From contig JBAZZS010000003.1 of the NCBI GenBank assembly GCA_041658685.1, positions 124,001-188,000 on the forward strand: a DNA stretch of 64,000 nt, in the 5' to 3' direction. Shown here in pieces: positions 55,082 to 63,370 of this stretch. This stretch comes from Candidatus Gracilibacteria bacterium. GTDB taxonomy: Bacteria; Patescibacteriota; Gracilibacteria; UBA1369; UBA12473. The position numbers and the translations under genes were made by a program. The notes below the pieces were generated by a model. It made no database searches. It worked only from the letters and a program-made list of their open reading frames with translations, and was not told the origin of the DNA. Every line of letters begins with the position of its first letter. Positions within the stretch are counted from its first letter, which is position 1.

Positions 55082-55366
55082 TTTTTTTTGATTGTTATAA
55101 TTTCCTGGGAAGATCCATTCTTCAAGCCCCTTTGAAGTTAGTTTGATAGTAGTTAAGGTGAAATTATCTTCTTTTGAGTAAGGATCAATAAAATTTTTGC
55201 CCATTAAATGTTTTATTGCGCCATTTATTTCTTCATCTTTGAATTCAGTTATTTCTTCTTTTATTTTATTTACAAAGATGGCGGCTCCAAGCTCTGCGTT
55301 TGAGTTTAGGAGCCATTCGCGAATTTTATGAATTGTAAGGTCGTATCTTCTATCTTTAAGTTTCAT
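55046..55366 (-). CDS. Winged-helix-like N-terminal half of the TIR protein
   Basis: 106 residues, starting MKLKDRRYDLTIHKIREWLL. Helical N-part and a wing-like end (FKDEEINGAIKHLMGKNFID ... FTLTTIKLTSKGLEEWIFPG), as in small winged-helix regulators. After GNYNNQKK the frame reaches a stop at 55046, while the TIR sequence continues in the -1 frame from the A8 run (55082-55089). A single joined protein of 217 residues would be wHTH-TIR. It could be a programmed frameshift, a recent indel, or a sequencing error in the homopolymer. Confidence 0.6.
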   Translation of the reverse strand: MKLKDRRYDLTIHKIREWLLNSNAELGAAIFVNKIKEEITEFKDEEINGAIKHLMGKNFIDPYSKEDNFTLTTIKLTSKGLEEWIFPGNYNNQKKFSYHTRVKTKN

Positions 55367-55469
55367 GTGTTTGTTTATATAAGGGATGTAAATACAGCGT
55401 TAGTGAATAATTAAAGATTGCTAATAGCAAGATATTCCGAAGGCGAATTTTTAGCAATTTTGATCAGAT

Positions 55470-55504
55470 AAAAAAAAGATTATTGTTATGTTTAACATAA
55501 CAAT
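55470..55504 (-). terminator. Terminator after the MFS gene
   Basis: Perfect 11-base arms ATTGTTATGTT/AACATAACAAT with a one-base loop (55482-55504), followed on the minus strand by AATCTTTTTTTT. Could also be an operator for the winged-helix protein. Confidence 0.7.
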
Positions 55505-55516
55505 AGTTAGTATTTT

Positions 55517-56695
55517 TTATATCACTCTCACTTTCCTCAACCCTATTAAAATTACTCCTCCGCACACCAGGCTTGTCCCAGCCAAGAGGAGGAGGGTTTG
55601 AGGTAGGGTGTAGAGGTTTGCGATCCAGCCGATGAGCGGGAGGAGCATTGCGTACAGTAATCTTCCGACAAAACTTTCCGCCGAGAGGATGGTGGCTCTT
55701 TGGTTAGAGGTGGTGAGGGCGTTGATGTAGTCGGTTACGACGGCCTCTTTAAATCCTCGTATGAATTGTTGTAAAAAACAGAATGAAAAACTGAAGAGAA
55801 ATACGAAATGGCTCATTAAAAAATAGCTTCCTGCCAGGAGAAATATCAGCATGATCAGTGAATGTTTTTGCCCGATTTTTGCTTCGATTTTATGCGCGTA
55901 TTTTGATGAAAAGGCGGCCATGATCTGGAAGCTGGCAAATACAAGGCCGAAATAAATAACATCGAGTCCCGACAATTTAAAATAGGGTTGATAGAGCCAC
56001 AACGCGGATTGATTGAAGGCAAAAATTACGCCTGAAAAAACAATCAGCCATTGGAGTTTTTTATTTTGAAGCACTTCTTTTAGGATGGTTTGTAGTTTTT
56101 TTGGAGCGCCTTTTTCAGTAGGGGATTTATGCTTTTTCGGCTCGTGCATGGAGAGCGTCAGAGGGATCAATAAGGCGAAAAAGGGGATGGAAGCGTACAA
56201 CGTGTATCTCAAATCAATCGCGGCGATGAAGCCTCCCAAAATATTGGAAATGGCCAGGGCCATCATCCCGGAAAATAGAACATTGCCCCAGATTTTTTTA
56301 TAACATTTTTCTTGATGAAGGTCTTGAAGCGTATCGTAAACAAAGGCAGATAGAGTTCCGGAGTAGAGGGCGACCCCGAGTGCAAAAAACGCTTCGGCTA
56401 TTAAAAATTGCTGAAAATTATGGCTCACGCTGTAGGTGGAAATTCCTAGGAAAAAGCATATTCCGGCCATAACCAATGTTTTTTTTCGTCCATAAATATC
56501 CGAGAAATAGCCGGTGGGGATTTCGAGAATCATGGCCATGATCGCAAAGAGCGATTGTAAAATCATGACTTCGGTTAGGCTCAGGCCATTATTTTGCCAA
56601 AACAAAACAATGACTGGCACAGAGAAAAACATGCCGGCAAACGCTTCGTGCAGGTAGAGTTTCCAGAGGTTGTTTTTGAGGTTTTTGGTTTTCAA
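55517..56695 (-). CDS. Major facilitator superfamily transporter
   Basis: 392 residues and about 12 membrane helices. The loop 2-3 motif is GYFSDIYGRKKTLVMAG, the MFS signature. The middle contains a basic cytoplasmic loop (MHEPKKHKSPTEKGAPKKL). Close to the drug/sugar efflux type of MFS, substrate not deducible. Ends in a terminator hairpin and starts 2 bases after the dihydrouridine synthase gene stop, so the two form an operon. Confidence 0.9.
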   Translation of the reverse strand: MKTKNLKNNLWKLYLHEAFAGMFFSVPVIVLFWQNNGLSLTEVMILQSLFAIMAMILEIPTGYFSDIYGRKKTLVMAGICFFLGISTYSVSHNFQQFLIAEAFFALGVALYSGTLSAFVYDTLQDLHQEKCYKKIWGNVLFSGMMALAISNILGGFIAAIDLRYTLYASIPFFALLIPLTLSMHEPKKHKSPTEKGAPKKLQTILKEVLQNKKLQWLIVFSGVIFAFNQSALWLYQPYFKLSGLDVIYFGLVFASFQIMAAFSSKYAHKIEAKIGQKHSLIMLIFLLAGSYFLMSHFVFLFSFSFCFLQQFIRGFKEAVVTDYINALTTSNQRATILSAESFVGRLLYAMLLPLIGWIANLYTLPQTLLLLAGTSLVCGGVILIGLRKVRVI

Positions 56696-56697
56696 AA

Positions 56698-57738
56698 TTA
56701 TAGAATTCCTTTTAAAAAATTCTTGATTTTCTCTTCGACTTCAGTTGCGGTTTCGACTTGCATGAGCTCGTTTCTCAGTTTGCGCGAACCCGGAAGGTGG
56801 TGACAATACCAGCCCAGGTGTTTTCGAATGCGTTGAAAATGAATTTCCGGGCATTGAGTCTCTAAGTAGTGTGTGTGCTCGATGGCGGCAAGCATGCTTT
56901 CTTCCGGGGTGGGTTGATGATCGCTGAAAAACCAAGGATTTCCTTGGACGCTTCGACCTACCAAGACACCGTCCACACCAAAGGTTTTTATTTTTTCGAT
57001 CGCATCGTTGTAACTTTTGATGTCCCCGTTTCCAAACAGCCAGGTCTTGGTTTCGTGCGCGAGTTCGGCCGCGGCCATAATGGCTTCCCAATTGGCTTCG
57101 CCTCGATAGAGTTGCGCAAACGTGCGGCCGTGCAGAGCGATGACTGCAGGTTTTTGTTCCAATAAAAAGGGGATCCAGGATTTGATGGCGATTCGGTGAA
57201 AGCCCAGACGCGTTTTAATGGAGAGCGGGAGGAGGCGAGGGGCAGTGGGTTGGATTTGGCGCGCTTTGATGGCGGCTAAGATGTCGGGATGGATGCCGGC
57301 TTCTTCGACGGTGATGCCATTCGCGAAGTCTTGGAGCCCTTTTTGGGCGCTTTGAATGAGTTCTTTGGCGAGCACGCGGTTTTGAATCAACGCGGCGCCG
57401 GAGCCTTTTTTAATGATGCGAGGGTCTGAACATCCCATATTAAGGTCGAGGCCGTCGAAGCCGAGATGTCCGATTAAGATGGCGGCTTTGTAAAATCCTT
57501 CAGGGGTGATGCCGTGAATTTGAGCCACCAAGGGCTGTTCAGCAGGAGTAAAATAAAAAGCGTTGAAGCTTTGCAAATTGCCGTGCGCCAAGCCTTCCGC
57601 ATCCGTAAATTCCGTGACCATGAACGAGGGGTGGCTGTATTTGCACATCATATGTCGGAACGGTTGGTCGGTGACGCCGTCCATGGGGGCCAGGGCAATG
57701 ATGGGTTTTTTGAGGGTTGAGAAAAATCCACGATTCAT
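56698..57738 (-). CDS. tRNA-dihydrouridine synthase
   Basis: 346 residues from the ATG at 57738 (MNRGFFSTLKKPIIALAPMD). FMN barrel motifs: IALAPMDGVTDQPFRHM, LNMGCSDPRIIKKGSGAALI, LSIKTRLGFHRI, ALHGRTFAQLYRGEANW and LFGNGDIKSYNDAIEKI, GVLVGRSVQGNPWFF. Dus enzymes reduce uridines in tRNA D loops with NADPH. The usual GCP triplet is GCS here. DusB-like overall. The 57753 start adds five residues and is less likely. Confidence 0.92.
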   Translation of the reverse strand: MNRGFFSTLKKPIIALAPMDGVTDQPFRHMMCKYSHPSFMVTEFTDAEGLAHGNLQSFNAFYFTPAEQPLVAQIHGITPEGFYKAAILIGHLGFDGLDLNMGCSDPRIIKKGSGAALIQNRVLAKELIQSAQKGLQDFANGITVEEAGIHPDILAAIKARQIQPTAPRLLPLSIKTRLGFHRIAIKSWIPFLLEQKPAVIALHGRTFAQLYRGEANWEAIMAAAELAHETKTWLFGNGDIKSYNDAIEKIKTFGVDGVLVGRSVQGNPWFFSDHQPTPEESMLAAIEHTHYLETQCPEIHFQRIRKHLGWYCHHLPGSRKLRNELMQVETATEVEEKIKNFLKGIL

Positions 57739-57925
57739 AAGAGAAAGATACACGTACGAGGCGGGTTTGTCAGGAGATGTGCTTCAGGTTGGAGAATATA
57801 ATATCCCGAAATCATTTTGTGTTGTGTGTAAAGTCCACTTTTGGCTTAAGGGTGGGTTTAGGATGGTTTTTCTTCGAGAAATTTGATATAATTTATAGAA
57901 ATTCCAAAAATAAATATAAAACCGT

Positions 57926-58657
57926 ATGAAACGCAAAAAGACTTCGATGAATGGCCAAGAGTGCGTTTCTGATCTTGGAGAAAATCTTTTCGACTCTCTC
58001 AAATTTCAGGCTTTGGAGGTTTTTTTAAAAAAATTAAAAGCCAAAACTCATCCCCGGCGCATGTCTAAATCCGTGATTGAGGATTCTCAATATGATTTCT
58101 TGGAACGTTGCGACAAAGTCCTTTCCAGAACCTTAAAAACGTTTGTTTCCGCCAAGCATTTGCTTCCTTTTTCCGAGGATAATTATCGGATTATGTTGGT
58201 GTCTGCGATTGATCGCATTCCCGAGGATCCGGAAGAAGAGAGTGATGGAACGATTTCGGATGAAGTAGCGCATATTATTGAAACTCTTGAGGGGATTGAA
58301 GACGTGACCACGCATTGGCTTTTGGCTGCGTTTTGGTCCCCGTCGCTCCTTTCTACGTTATATAAGGAAGTGGAGTCGGCGTCGGAATCGGAGAAAGCGT
58401 GCGCGGTGTCGGAACGGTTGCGTACGCTTTTTTGTCGTTTGATTGAGGCGTCTCCGTTTTTAAAAGATGAGGAAAAGGCGCGTTTGTACGTGAAAGTGAC
58501 GCATGCCGGGGCTTTGTATGTGTTGGATTTATTGAATCGATTCTTAGAAGGTCATGGCGAATACGCGGTTTATGCCCAAGAACGTGTGCTGGCAGCGTAT
58601 CCAAGTATTGTTCGAAACGCGGAGCAGGCGCTTTTTAAAGAGGCGCAGAGTGCGTAG
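57926..58657 (+). CDS. Hypothetical helical protein
   Basis: 243 residues, predicted mostly helical, acidic, no membrane segment. Segments include LFDSLKFQALEVFLKKLKAK, YDFLERCDKVLSRTLKTFV, VAHIIETLEGIEDVTTHWLLAAFW and LNRFLEGHGEYAVYAQERVL. Not recognised. It stands alone between the dihydrouridine synthase gene and nrdJ, followed by family D repeats. Confidence 0.6.
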   Translation: MKRKKTSMNGQECVSDLGENLFDSLKFQALEVFLKKLKAKTHPRRMSKSVIEDSQYDFLERCDKVLSRTLKTFVSAKHLLPFSEDNYRIMLVSAIDRIPEDPEEESDGTISDEVAHIIETLEGIEDVTTHWLLAAFWSPSLLSTLYKEVESASESEKACAVSERLRTLFCRLIEASPFLKDEEKARLYVKVTHAGALYVLDLLNRFLEGHGEYAVYAQERVLAAYPSIVRNAEQALFKEAQSA

Positions 58658-58660
58658 AAA

Positions 58661-58735
58661 TGCGGGGGAGGGGGAGCTCACTTCGCTGGGAAGGAATGCG
58701 GGGAGCGCACTTCGCTGGCGCTTCGTGCGTGGCTA
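58661..58735. repeat. Palindromic repeat family D, tandem copies 6 and 7
   Basis: AATGCGGGGGAGGGGGAGCT with CACTTCGCTGGG, then AATGCGGGGAGCGCACTTCG with CTGGCGCTTCGTGCGTGG. The second is complete: GCGCAC pairs with GTGCGT. They lie between the hypothetical gene and the nrdJ promoter. Confidence 0.6.
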
Positions 58736-58800
58736 CGTGAGTGGTCACTCGGAGCAATTTTATATTTCCACAAAAAGTTGGTTTTTTGCCAAGCTCATTT

Positions 58801-58862
58801 ATTAAAATTTCATTAAAATTTCATTAAAATTTCTTGACGATGGGTGTTACGGGGCCTATTGT
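58801..58862 (+). promoter_or_regulatory. nrdJ promoter with AT-rich triplicate upstream element
   Basis: Three tandem ATTAAAATTTC units (58801-58833) end right at TTGACG (58834-58839). A 17-base spacer and TATTGT (58857-58862) follow. The AT-rich triplicate may serve as an UP element. Confidence 0.65.
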
Positions 58863-58866
58863 TCCG

Positions 58867-58913
58867 ACACAATATTTAGTGTGTTTTTCAAAAAGACATA
58901 CAACATATTGGGC
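58867..58913 (+). promoter_or_regulatory. Two NrdR boxes upstream of nrdJ
   Basis: ACACAATATTTAGTGT (58867-58882) and ATACAACATATTGGGC (58898-58913), start to start 31 bp apart, which puts them on one face of the helix as known for NrdR sites. The first follows the -10 box by four bases. NrdR itself is not in the window. Confidence 0.7.
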
Positions 58914-58976
58914 TTCGGACCCTATTTGAGGCCGGTTTTCTATTTTTGATGGCTGTTTTCCTAACCCTTCCTTTTT

Positions 58977-61900
58977 ATGGCTGCTTTCACTCCTTCTTAT
59001 ACTCGCACCAAGAAATCTCGCGATGATCTTTTTTCCAATGAAGTGGGTGAAAAAGGCTTGAAAGTGGCGCGCATTTTTACCAAGCCCGGTCATGACCCTT
59101 ATGAAGGTATTTTGTTTGAATCGCGCACGTCTCGAATTACGAATCCGGATGGGTCTACGGTGTTTGAAATGAAAGACCTTGAAGTGCCCTCCACGTGGAG
59201 TCAGGTGGCGACCGATATTTTGGCGCAAAAATATTTCCGAAAAAAAGGAGTGCCCCAATTGGATCGTAAAACCGGGGAACCTCTTAAAAATGAAGATGGC
59301 ACGCCAATGTTGGGTAGTGAGTGGTCCTCGAAACAAGTGATGTATCGTTTGGCCGGCACGTGGCGACATTGGGGAGAAAAATATGGTTATTTTGAGACCA
59401 AAGACGATGCGGACGCGTTTCAAGCCGAGTTGGAATACATGTTGATGAATCAATACGCGGCTCCGAATAGCCCTCAATGGTTCAATACCGGGTTGCATTT
59501 TGCGTATGGAATTGAAGGAAATTCTCAGGGACATTTTTATGTTGAAGAAAAAACCGGGAAATTGGAACGCTCTAAAGATGCTTATACGAGACCTCAGCCT
59601 CATGCTTGCTTCATTCAATCCATTTCTGATGATTTGGTGAATAAGGGTGGGATTTTTGATGGCGTGATGCGTGAGGCGCGTTTGTTTAAATATGGCTCCG
59701 GAACAGGTTCGAATTTTTCAAAATTGCGTGGCAGGACCGAATGCTTGGATGGAGGAGGAAAGTCATCCGGGTTGATGAGCTTTTTGGGGATTTTTGATAA
59801 AGCTGCGGGGGCGATCAAGTCCGGCGGCACCACGCGTCGTGCGGCAAAAATGGTGTGTGTGGATTTAGATCATCCGGAAATTGAAGATTTCATCCAATGG
59901 AAGGTGACGGAAGAGCAAAAAGTGGCGGCTCTCGTGGCGGGTTCGCATATTTGTTATGAAAAATTAAAGGCCATTGTGGAATCTGTGGCTGCTAAAACCT
60001 CGAATCCCGAGAAAAACATGGAGTTGAAAAAGCTTATTCTTGAGGCTCATAAAGCGCACATTCCACTCAATACCGTGAAACGCGTGATCATGATGGTGGA
60101 AAATGGCATGAAGCCCGAGGATTTCGATTTTCGAAAATACGATGTTGATTTTCGTTCCGAAGCGTACGCCACGGTTGGAGGTCAAAATTCCAATAATTCC
60201 ATCCGTATAACCAATGCTTTTCTTGAGGCTGTTGAAAAAGATGGCACCTGGGATTTGGTGAATCGCATCGATGGTAAAGTGTGCAAAACGTTAAAAGCGC
60301 GTGATCTTTGGGAAGACATCGGGCGTGCGGCATGGACGTGTGCGGATCCCGGAGTTCAATACGACACGACTATCAACGAATGGCATACGTGCCCGAAAGA
60401 CGGACGAATCAATGCCAGCAATCCGTGCTCGGAATACATGTTCCTTGATGACACGGCCTGCAATCTCGCGTCCCTCAATTTAGTGAAATTTTATGACACT
60501 AAAACCGAGGAATTTTTGATTGAAAATTTTCAACACGCGTGTCGGTTGTGGACCATGGTGCTTGAGATTTCGGTTTTGATGGCGCAATTTCCGTCCGAAT
60601 CCATTGCTCAACTCAGTTATGATTATCGAACTTTGGGGCTTGGGTATGCCAATATCGGGACTTTGCTCATGCGCCAAGGAATTCCATACGACAGCGAAGA
60701 AGCCATGGCGATTTGCGGGGCGATTACGTCTCTTATGTGTGGCGAATCGTATGCCACGTCCGCTGAATTGGCCAAGGTTCGCGGGGCGTTTCCTCGATAT
60801 AAAGACAACAGCGAGGACATGTTGCGTGTGATTCGAAATCATCGTCGCGCCGCATATCGCGTTTCCGATGCCGAGTATGAAAATCTTTCCATTCGGCCTA
60901 TGGGAATCAATGCCAAACATTGTCCCAAAGATTTATTGGAAAGCGCTCGCGATTCTTGGGATCGTGCGTTGAGTTGGGGGGAGAAAAACGGGTTCCGCAA
61001 TGCGCAAGTCACGGTCATTGCTCCGACCGGAACCATCGGGCTTTTGATGGATTGCGATACCACGGGCATTGAGCCGGATTTTGCCTTGGTGAAGTTTAAA
61101 AAACTCGTGGGCGGAGGTTATTTCAAGATTGCGAATCAATCCTTGGCCCCGGCGTTGAAACGTTTGGGTTACGATGCACAACAAATTGAAGATATTCTTC
61201 ATTATGTGAAAGGTCATGGCACGCTTGCGGGATCGCCTGCGGTCACGCATGAGGAATTGCGAGCCAAAGGATTCTCCGACAAACAAATTTTGGCGGTGGA
61301 AGGGCAATTGGCGACTGCGTTTGAACTCAAATTCGCGTTCAATAAATGGACGTTGGGAGAGGATTTCTGTCAGGAAATTCTCAGACTCACTCCCGAGCAA
61401 ATCAAAAACACGCAGTTCGACTTTTTGAAACATTTGGGTTTTTCAATCGAGGAAATTGAGAAGGCGAATCAATTTGTGTGCGGCACCATGACCATTGAAG
61501 GCGCTCCGCATTTGAAAGAGGAGGATTATCCGGTGTTTGATTGCGCGAATCGTTGCGGGAAAATTGGGAAGCGATTCATTCGTCCCGAAGGGCACATTCG
61601 TATGATGGCTGCGGCTCAACCGTTTATTTCCGGTGCCATTTCCAAGACTATTAATTTGCCGGAAGAAGCCACGTTCGATGACATTCGCAATGTGTATATG
61701 AAGAGTTGGAAATCCATGCTCAAGGCTAATGCGTTGTATCGCGATGCGTCCAAGTTGAGCCAACCGCTCAACACGTCTTCGATGTCCGGAAATTTGGCGA
61801 CGTTGTTCGACTTTAGAGATGAAGAGCTCGAAGCCGGGCCTCAAGAAGTTCATCAAATTGTGGTGGAAAAACTCATCCAAAAGCCGTTCCGTCGCAAGTT

Positions 61901-62630
61901 GCAAAATGAACGTCGAAGCATCACTCATAAATTCAGCATTCAAGGACATGAAGGGTATCTCACGGTGGGGCTTTACGACGATGGCCAGCCCGGAGAAATT
62001 TTTATCAAAATGAGCAAAGAGGGGAGCACGTTGTCCGGAATTATGGATGCGTTTGCGTTGTCCGTGTCTCTCAATTTGCAGTACGGAGTGCCGCTCGAGG
62101 TTTTAGTTGGAAAGTTCACGCATTCTCGATTTGAACCTGCAGGAATGACACAAAATCAAGAAATCCCGATGGTGAAATCCTTGATGGATTATTTGGGTCG
62201 TTGGATGGCGCTTAAGTTTTTACCGCGTGAAACGGCCAAGAAATATCACAATGCGGATTTGGTGGATCGTGCGTATGAAGAAGGCACGCTCGCCAAACGA
62301 GATTATTCTCATTTGCAGGAAAATTTTGAGAAAATGGTGGAATCCATTCATGAACAACGTCCAATAAAACCCGGAGGGTTGAAGACGGTTTCGGAAGCGC
62401 CTTGCGGGGAAAAAATAGCCGTTGGAGTGAGCGTTTCTCCATCGATTAAAACGGTAAAATCCGAGGATGGAGCCGTGACTCTGGAGCAACTTGAACGTTT
62501 GCAAAGCAATTTGTCGCTTCGTCTCAACAATGAAGATGCGCCGGTGTGTACCACGTGCGGCGATGTGATGACGCGGAATGGGAGTTGCTATAAATGTTTG
62601 GGGTGCGGGGAGACGAGCGGGTGCTCATAA
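58977..62630 (+). CDS. nrdJ: Adenosylcobalamin-dependent ribonucleotide reductase (class II)
   Basis: 1217 residues. YAAPNSPQWFNTGLHFAYGI, HACFIQSISDDLVNKGGIFD, GSGTGSNFSKLRGRTECLDG and the active-site NASNPCSEYMFLDDTACNLASLN (NxCxE) are the class II signature. The protein ends in a Cys-rich ribbon (CTTCGDVMTRNGSCYKCLGC) typical of the long NrdJ form, used for re-reduction. It makes dNTPs from NDPs or NTPs without oxygen, with coenzyme B12 that must be salvaged. Two NrdR boxes lie in its promoter. No cobalamin riboswitch was recognised. Confidence 0.96.
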   Translation: MAAFTPSYTRTKKSRDDLFSNEVGEKGLKVARIFTKPGHDPYEGILFESRTSRITNPDGSTVFEMKDLEVPSTWSQVATDILAQKYFRKKGVPQLDRKTGEPLKNEDGTPMLGSEWSSKQVMYRLAGTWRHWGEKYGYFETKDDADAFQAELEYMLMNQYAAPNSPQWFNTGLHFAYGIEGNSQGHFYVEEKTGKLERSKDAYTRPQPHACFIQSISDDLVNKGGIFDGVMREARLFKYGSGTGSNFSKLRGRTECLDGGGKSSGLMSFLGIFDKAAGAIKSGGTTRRAAKMVCVDLDHPEIEDFIQWKVTEEQKVAALVAGSHICYEKLKAIVESVAAKTSNPEKNMELKKLILEAHKAHIPLNTVKRVIMMVENGMKPEDFDFRKYDVDFRSEAYATVGGQNSNNSIRITNAFLEAVEKDGTWDLVNRIDGKVCKTLKARDLWEDIGRAAWTCADPGVQYDTTINEWHTCPKDGRINASNPCSEYMFLDDTACNLASLNLVKFYDTKTEEFLIENFQHACRLWTMVLEISVLMAQFPSESIAQLSYDYRTLGLGYANIGTLLMRQGIPYDSEEAMAICGAITSLMCGESYATSAELAKVRGAFPRYKDNSEDMLRVIRNHRRAAYRVSDAEYENLSIRPMGINAKHCPKDLLESARDSWDRALSWGEKNGFRNAQVTVIAPTGTIGLLMDCDTTGIEPDFALVKFKKLVGGGYFKIANQSLAPALKRLGYDAQQIEDILHYVKGHGTLAGSPAVTHEELRAKGFSDKQILAVEGQLATAFELKFAFNKWTLGEDFCQEILRLTPEQIKNTQFDFLKHLGFSIEEIEKANQFVCGTMTIEGAPHLKEEDYPVFDCANRCGKIGKRFIRPEGHIRMMAAAQPFISGAISKTINLPEEATFDDIRNVYMKSWKSMLKANALYRDASKLSQPLNTSSMSGNLATLFDFRDEELEAGPQEVHQIVVEKLIQKPFRRKLQNERRSITHKFSIQGHEGYLTVGLYDDGQPGEIFIKMSKEGSTLSGIMDAFALSVSLNLQYGVPLEVLVGKFTHSRFEPAGMTQNQEIPMVKSLMDYLGRWMALKFLPRETAKKYHNADLVDRAYEEGTLAKRDYSHLQENFEKMVESIHEQRPIKPGGLKTVSEAPCGEKIAVGVSVSPSIKTVKSEDGAVTLEQLERLQSNLSLRLNNEDAPVCTTCGDVMTRNGSCYKCLGCGETSGCS

Positions 62631-62655
62631 ATACGAAAGGGGCATAAAAAAGAGA

Positions 62656-63039
62656 GACAACACGGAAGTAAAAATAAAAAGCTCTCAAACTCCGTTGCTC
62701 GTGATATCTATTTTGCTAACCGCTGACTTTGAAATAGGTATCAAAGGGAAGGGTATACCCTTTTTTACGAGCAACGAAGTAGGAGAAGATCCGCCTGACC
62801 TTCATGAATTCTCTTAGGTTGGAGGACCCGTACCATGCAGAGTACGTAAGGGAAAGACATGAAGGCAGGCGGAAGAGAAAGAGGATGGTCGGCACCTGCT
62901 CGAGAGAGCGAAGGTGGAGATGTAGGAGACGCTCCCGATCTCGGGCAGGGCCGACCATTAGGGTTCATTGCCGAACAACAAGGATTAAGCTTTTTAATCC
63001 CTCTTCTTCGGCAACGAATCAAATTACTTCCGTGTTGTC
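62656..63039 (+). ncRNA. Large structured RNA candidate, closed by a 16-bp stem
   Basis: Not coding in any convincing frame. GACAACACGGAAGTAA (62656-62671) pairs perfectly with TTACTTCCGTGTTGTC (63024-63039). Inside: CGTTGCTCGT/ACGAGCAACG (62693-62702/62767-62776); GATATCTATTT/AAATAGGTATC (62703-62713/62732-62742, one U-G); CCGCCTGACCTTCATG/CATGAAGGCAGGCGG (62791-62806/62858-62872); ATGGTCGGC/GCCGACCAT (62885-62893/62950-62958) extended by CCTGC/GCAGG; TTGCCGAA/TTCGGCAA (62968-62975/63007-63014) with GGATTAA/TTAATCC on top. The U-G pair favours the plus strand. It is not rnpB and has no tRNA-like end, so tmRNA is unlikely; it matches no RNA class I know. Confidence 0.7.
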
Positions 63040-63059
63040 AAAACTCCGGCCCAACGAGA

Positions 63060-63210
63060 GACAACACCGCTCGCGGCTCATCTCGATTTCGAGAGATACC
63101 AACGCGAAGGCGTGATCCACTCCAAAGGCGAAGCCCGGTCGATCCCGGGGAAAAAGGGCTCATGCGCCAATTAATTTTTTGGCTTACTTGAGCCGTTTTT
63201 CCCCGAAATT
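63060..63210 (+). other. Second structured segment downstream of the RNA
   Basis: A chain of hairpins: TCTCGATTTCGAGA (63081-63094), ACGC-GAAG-GCGT (63102-63113), CCCGG/CCGGG (63134-63138/63145-63149). A longer stem GGGGAAAAAGGGCTCA/TGAGCCGTTTTTCCCC (63147-63162/63189-63204, one mismatch) competes with the last. It may be the 3' part of the same RNA or a separate element. The stretch 63211-63310 has nothing recognisable beyond TAATTGGCG, which is complementary to CGCCAATTA near 63166. Confidence 0.45.
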
Positions 63211-63310
63211 GAAAAAGGGGATTATTGTAGTCCGGAAATAATTGGCGTCAAGTTTTTCGTAATAAAAGGGTCGGAAATGGGTTATTTAAGACGAAAACGA
63301 AGGACTCGTA

Positions 63311-63338
63311 TTGACAATTTATAATTTAATGTTATCTT
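63311..63338 (+). promoter_or_regulatory. Promoter of the right-edge gene
   Basis: TTGACA (63311-63316), 16-base spacer, TATCTT (63333-63338), 32 bases before the ATG at 63371. Confidence 0.6.
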
Positions 63339-63370
63339 GTCTCCCTTTATCTTTTCATCAAAAATATTAA

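Noticed and set aside
58740..58976. Cobalamin riboswitch before nrdJ
   Set aside because: The leader is short and contains NrdR boxes; no B12-box-like GCCACTG sequence was seen.
62656..63039. tmRNA (ssrA)
   Set aside because: No tRNA-like acceptor/T arm, no CCA end and no tag reading frame; the closing stem is far longer than a tRNA acceptor.
62804..63191. Arg-rich ORFs on both strands after nrdJ
   Set aside because: They cross the helices of the structured RNA and have no recognisable domain or start signals.
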